This document shows, one piece after another, positions 35,241 through 37,962 of a stretch of 37,962 bases of DNA (within the stretch, counting starts at the first letter, position 1; every line of letters starts with the position of its first letter). The notes beneath the pieces are model-generated. The model was given only the letters and a program-made list of their open reading frames with translations. It had not been told where the DNA came from and did no database searches. The stretch comes from Colwellia sp. GTDB lineage: Bacteria; Pseudomonadota; Gammaproteobacteria; Enterobacterales; Alteromonadaceae. The stretch is taken from positions 1-37,962 of the forward strand of contig JAESPR010000024.1 in the NCBI GenBank assembly GCA_016765685.1, in the 5' to 3' direction. The position numbers and the translations under genes were made by a program.

Positions 35241-35349
35241 AACCTGCTAATCTTAAACGTAGAAATTATGCTAATACGATAGCATTTATTCGCCTAATTT
35301 GAAAAAAGAGTTGAGAAATAGTCACTAACAAAACGCAAGGAAGCCGCTA

Positions 35350-36078
35350 ATGTGTAAACCTGAAAGAGCACAGCAATATCAATCAAATAAACAAACATTA
35401 AAAAGTTGGCCCAGTGCAGAGCGGCCGAGAGAAAAATTACTCAGCCTTGGCTCAGCCAGTCTGAGTGATGCCGAACTGCTCGCTATTTTTTTAAGAACAG
35501 GGGTGAAAGGCTGCAATGTTGTTGATTTATCAAGAAACTTGCTATTAAATTTTGGCAGTTTAGCCAATGTATTTCGTGCTAATCAGCAGGAATTTTGTCA
35601 GCAACATGGCTTAGGCAGCGCTAAATATGTGCAGCTGCAAGCCTGTTTAGAAATGTCAAAGCGCTACTTAGCAGAACAATTAATTCAACAAGGCAGTGCG
35701 TTAACTTCATCTCAAGCAACAAAAAATTACTTAATTAGCGAACTTCGTCAGGAAACGCGAGAAGTATTTGCGGTACTTTTTCTCGACAATCAACATCAAG
35801 TGTTGAAATTTGAACGATTATTTTTTGGCACACTTAACGCGGCTACCGTTTATCCAAGAGTTGTAGTAGAACAAGCATTAAAACATCAGGCGGCAGCCGT
35901 TATTTTAGCGCATAACCATCCCTCTGGTATCGCCGAAGCAAGCTTTGCCGACAAAGACATTACTAAAAAGCTTGAACAGGCATTGCAGCTAATTGATGTG
36001 CGGGTTTTAGATCATATGATCATTGCGGGGCACCAGTGTTATTCGTTTGCTGAACATGGCGAGATAGTTTATCGCTAA
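35350..36078 (+). CDS. radC: RadC family JAB-domain protein
   Basis: RadC-like protein of 242 residues. An N-terminal helix-hairpin-helix region has SDAELLAIFLRTGVKG and HGLGSAKYVQLQ. The C-terminal JAMM/MPN domain has a full zinc site: H188 and H190 in AHNHPSGIAE, with S198 and D201. The family was once linked to DNA repair, but its biochemical role is unsettled. AAGGAAG precedes the ATG. It is divergent from coaBC, as in E. coli. There rpmB follows directly; here three genes (36181-37661) lie between. Confidence 0.94.
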   Translation: MCKPERAQQYQSNKQTLKSWPSAERPREKLLSLGSASLSDAELLAIFLRTGVKGCNVVDLSRNLLLNFGSLANVFRANQQEFCQQHGLGSAKYVQLQACLEMSKRYLAEQLIQQGSALTSSQATKNYLISELRQETREVFAVLFLDNQHQVLKFERLFFGTLNAATVYPRVVVEQALKHQAAAVILAHNHPSGIAEASFADKDITKKLEQALQLIDVRVLDHMIIAGHQCYSFAEHGEIVYR

Positions 36079-36180
36079 AACCAATTTAAACTGCATGATT
36101 TAACTTGATAAATAGCGCAAGGCCAGTTATTTTTAGGTTATTGTATGCATTTAATCGAGTTGATATTAAAGGATCCTCTT

Positions 36181-36492
36181 ATGACTGATAGTAATGATGA
36201 TGACTTAGAACGTCGAAGTTCTTTTCGTCTTGATATGGAAAAAGAATTAGTTGATATCACCTGGACAGACGAAAAGGCTCAGGAAAGAATTAAAAAAATA
36301 GCTTGCTTAGATTTTGCTCGTGGTGGCTTGAAATTAGATTGTGACATCGCGTTGCCATTGCAAACGGCTGTTACGGTATTATTTAGATCTGCTAGACCTA
36401 ATAATCAAAAGTTATATGGCAAAGTGCTGCGTTGTATTAAACAAGATAATGGTTGGTTTGAAATCGCTTTAGTATTAGACAAAGATAAGTAA
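36181..36492 (+). CDS. PilZ domain protein (c-di-GMP receptor)
   Basis: A 103-residue single-domain PilZ protein. The c-di-GMP binding arginines are in ERRSSFRLD (R-x-x-x-R), and the second motif is DFARGG, where the usual D-x-S-x-x-G has Ala in place of Ser. C-terminal strands include LYGKVLRCI and WFEIALVLD. Binding is likely but the substitution lowers certainty. The start is ATG 36181, downstream of AAAGGAT; an in-frame ATG at 36145 would add 12 residues of unlikely sequence. It is the first gene of the PilZ-ParA-RHH insertion between radC and rpmB, separated from parA by 115 bp with a promoter-like TATAAT. Confidence 0.87.
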   Translation: MTDSNDDDLERRSSFRLDMEKELVDITWTDEKAQERIKKIACLDFARGGLKLDCDIALPLQTAVTVLFRSARPNNQKLYGKVLRCIKQDNGWFEIALVLDKDK

Positions 36493-36538
36493 TACCGGTT
36501 AGTGATATTAGTATAAAAAGCATTGGTTGAAATTGGAC

Positions 36539-36573
36539 TATAATTAACACTTAACCTAGCGGTTTAGGGTTAA
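36539..36573 (+). promoter_or_regulatory. Candidate promoter and operator of the ParA-RHH pair
   Basis: TATAAT at 36539-36544 is a consensus -10 without a clear -35. Directly after it TTAACCTA (36551-36558) and TAGGGTTAA (36565-36573) form an inverted repeat with one extra G. A further ACTAGGTAG follows at 36581. RHH proteins encoded with ParA usually bind short repeats here to repress the operon and mark the partition site, so this is a candidate operator. Inference from position and symmetry. Confidence 0.45.
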
Positions 36574-36607
36574 TTTGATAACTAGGTAGTTTTTAGGAAG
36601 AAAAAAT

Positions 36608-37276
36608 ATGATGATATTAGTGGGTGGTGAAAAAGGGGGTAGTGGTAAAAGCTGCCTTGCACAAAATTTAGCAGTACACTTTGCCCGAAATAAAAAAGCT
36701 ATAGTATTAATGGTTGACTGTGATCCCCAGCGCACAACGTCAGATTGGATACAAGCCCGCAATAGCGACCCGTCACTTCCTGCCATAAATTGCATTCAGT
36801 TATACGGTAAAATTCGTAATGATTTACTTAGTTTAGGTCAACATTACGACTATGTAATTGTTGATTGTGGTGGTCAAGATAACTTAGCTTTACGCGCGGC
36901 AATGTCAGTGGCCGACCATGTTATTATTCCATTAAGGCCTAAACGACGTGATTTAAAAACAGTGCCGCATATGGAAGATATGCTGAGCACTTGTAAGATG
37001 GTTAACCCAAAAATGATAGCGTCTTTTGTGATCACCCAATGCCCATCGTTGCCCAATCAAGCAGGGCGGATATTAGAAGCGAAAGATGTCTGTCGTTCTT
37101 TTGGTATTAATGTACTAAATGCGGTAACGTTTAACCGTAATATTTATGATGATAGTGAAGAACAAGGTTCGTCGGTTATTGAACTTGATCCTAATGGTAA
37201 AGCCGCCGCCGAAATGATAGCTATAGCTGAAGAGTTAATGGCAATGAAACCGGATAATGCCCATGAGTTTAACTGA
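36608..37276 (+). CDS. ParA-family (MinD/ParA/Soj) ATPase, orphan
   Basis: A 222-residue ParA ATPase without the N-terminal DNA-binding extension of larger plasmid ParAs. The deviant Walker A is GGEKGGSGKS (residues 6-15), with the signature K9 and catalytic K14. The A' motif is VDCDPQRTTSDW, and Walker B is YVIVDCGGQD. Such ATPases form ATP-dependent dimers on nucleoid DNA and position plasmids, chromosomes or protein clusters. AGGAAG lies before the first of two adjacent ATGs. The next gene, an RHH protein, overlaps its 3' end, as partner genes of ParA do. The chromosome's own parAB is expected elsewhere near oriC, so this is an additional system. Confidence 0.9.
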   Translation: MMILVGGEKGGSGKSCLAQNLAVHFARNKKAIVLMVDCDPQRTTSDWIQARNSDPSLPAINCIQLYGKIRNDLLSLGQHYDYVIVDCGGQDNLALRAAMSVADHVIIPLRPKRRDLKTVPHMEDMLSTCKMVNPKMIASFVITQCPSLPNQAGRILEAKDVCRSFGINVLNAVTFNRNIYDDSEEQGSSVIELDPNGKAAAEMIAIAEELMAMKPDNAHEFN

Positions 37277-37661
37277 TCTCAAGAAAAGCAAGGACAGATC
37301 TCATTCGAAGGAAAATGTAAAAGAGCAATTTACTATTGATGAATTTATTGCTGATGCGGACAATTATGCTAAAGGCTCTCCGCAAATAGTGAGCAATGAA
37401 AATCATGGTAAAATGAATCTTAAACAAGCAATTCATGATGCCAAACTGCTGATTGAACGCAGAAAAACAGAGCATGTTCAGAGCAAGCCATTTCGACGCG
37501 CCACTTTTACGCTAAGTGAAAATACCATAACACAGTTACAACATTTGTCTGAAGGTACCGATCTCGCCAAATCTCATATTATTCGCATTTTAATTGATGA
37601 GTTATCAAATAAAGAGCAAGAAGATCAAATTAGAAAGCTGTTTGAATCAGATGTTGATTAA
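37263..37661 (+). CDS. Ribbon-helix-helix protein, putative ParB/ParG-like partner
   Basis: A 132-residue protein. The N-terminal half is charged and probably flexible (DLKKSKDRSHSKENVKEQ, then a helix with KQAIHDAKLLIERRK). The C-terminal part (about residues 76-115) reads FRRATFTLSENTITQLQHLS and SHIIRILIDELS, the strand-helix-helix pattern of an RHH dimer. ParG and similar small partition proteins have the same plan: a flexible N-terminus that stimulates ParA and an RHH part that binds DNA. The start is ATG 37263, eight bases after GGA; an ATG at 37257 is also possible. It overlaps the ParA gene by 14 or 20 bases. A terminator follows at 37729. Partner role is inferred. Confidence 0.78.
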   Translation: MSLTDLKKSKDRSHSKENVKEQFTIDEFIADADNYAKGSPQIVSNENHGKMNLKQAIHDAKLLIERRKTEHVQSKPFRRATFTLSENTITQLQHLSEGTDLAKSHIIRILIDELSNKEQEDQIRKLFESDVD

Positions 37662-37728
37662 AATTCAGCGCATTTTTAGCTAGATTTGTTGATAGATTAA
37701 ACAAAAAGTATCAAAAAACCACCAAAAC

Positions 37729-37750
37729 TCACCTAGTAGGGTGATTTTTT
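37729..37750 (+). terminator. Intrinsic terminator after the RHH gene
   Basis: TCACC (37729-37733) pairs with GGTGA (37740-37744), with an inner T-A pair and one bulged G, followed by six Ts. It lies 68 bases after the RHH stop and closes the ParA-RHH unit ahead of the rpmB promoter. The 294 bp from 37662 to 37955 hold only this terminator and the rpmB leader. Confidence 0.75.
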
Positions 37751-37857
37751 ATTGGCTGGTTAGTATGTAGTCGTTTGATTAATATAAATTAAAGCAGTCA
37801 TTTTGCCTTTTTGTTAGCTTTTTAGACTTAGGACTAGCATTCATAATTCAGTTTCTC

Positions 37858-37863
37858 TATAAT
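37858..37863 (+). promoter_or_regulatory. Candidate -10 element of rpmB promoter
   Basis: A consensus TATAAT lies about 93 bases upstream of the rpmB ATG, in the region after the RHH terminator. The -35 region is weak (AGCATT at 17 bases). The start site would be near 37870, giving a leader of about 85 bases that contains the palindrome AGCTCGAGCT at 37922-37931. Confidence 0.5.
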
Positions 37864-37955
37864 ATGCCACCTTTTTCGGGATCCTGAGGCGACGGTCTTG
37901 GGGAAATGCCCTTAGAAAAATAAGCTCGAGCTAAAATTAATTTTGGAGTACTCAA

Positions 37956-37962
37956 ATGTCTA
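37956..37962 (+). CDS. rpmB: 50S ribosomal protein L28, first codons only
   Basis: The window ends at ATG TCT A, preceded by TTTTGGAGTACTCAA with a clear GGAG. L28 proteins begin Met-Ser-Arg, and an A as the next base fits an Arg codon. In E. coli radC is followed by rpmB and rpmG. The identification rests on this position and on the first two codons, since the rest lies outside the window. Confidence 0.7.

Noticed and set aside
36608..37661. Plasmid or genomic-island origin of the ParA-RHH pair
   Set aside because: No replication, integrase, transposase or attachment-site repeat is seen, and the flanks are intact housekeeping genes, so mobility is not supported here.
1..37962. tRNA or rRNA genes, CRISPR arrays, insertion sequences, phage genes
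   Set aside because: Reading both strands gave no cloverleaf with T-loop sequence, no regular spacer array and no transposase-like protein.

Overview
This window looks like an ordinary chromosomal stretch of a marine gammaproteobacterium of the Alteromonadales, most like the Colwelliaceae (Colwellia/Thalassotalea). That placement is inferred from close protein similarity to E. coli housekeeping genes, low G+C, a TonB-dependent receptor, a two-subunit VC_2705-type sodium symporter and abundant signalling proteins. No rRNA, tRNA, CRISPR array, prophage, integron or insertion sequence was found.

Layout. 1-2.4 kb: the 3' end of polA faces a two-gene unit (orphan periplasmic solute-binding protein plus TorF-like outer-membrane protein) whose leader holds nested palindromes. 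A strong plus-strand terminator at 2.4 kb has no plus-strand gene in front of it. 2.5-9.3 kb: the classical gmk-rpoZ-spoT-(ridA)-trmH-recG cluster on the minus strand, with a long hairpin between rpoZ and spoT. 9.4-12.9 kb: an aspartate/aromatic aminotransferase with its own terminator, then an OmpR-type response regulator and histidine kinase. 13.1-14.9 kb: a divergent lipoprotein amine oxidase, separated from the regulator by helically phased direct repeats, then a hydrolase remnant. 14.9-21.7 kb: DUF445 protein, cyclophilin lipoprotein with greB, a GST, a REC-REC-GGDEF cyclase and tex. 21.7-26.4 kb: M17 aminopeptidase, DUF4212 plus sodium symporter, and a few small hypothetical genes.

26.5-31.8 kb: a CheX-REC protein, then a thiamine-acquisition operon. 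A TPP riboswitch with its own extended -10 promoter leads into a TonB-dependent receptor, a YkoF-like thiamine-binding protein, a PnuT-type permease and an APH-fold kinase. Together these would carry thiamine across the outer membrane and the inner membrane and trap it by phosphorylation. 31.8-36.1 kb: pepD, slmA, coaBC and divergent radC; dut, which usually lies between coaBC and slmA, is absent and a 17-bp tandem repeat sits there.

36.1-37.7 kb: between radC and rpmB, which are neighbours in E. coli, lies a three-gene insertion: a PilZ protein, a ParA-type ATPase and an overlapping ribbon-helix-helix protein, closed by a terminator. This is the best candidate here for an undescribed system (a chromosomal ParA/RHH positioning or partition pair beside a c-di-GMP receptor). 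The window ends seven bases into rpmB.
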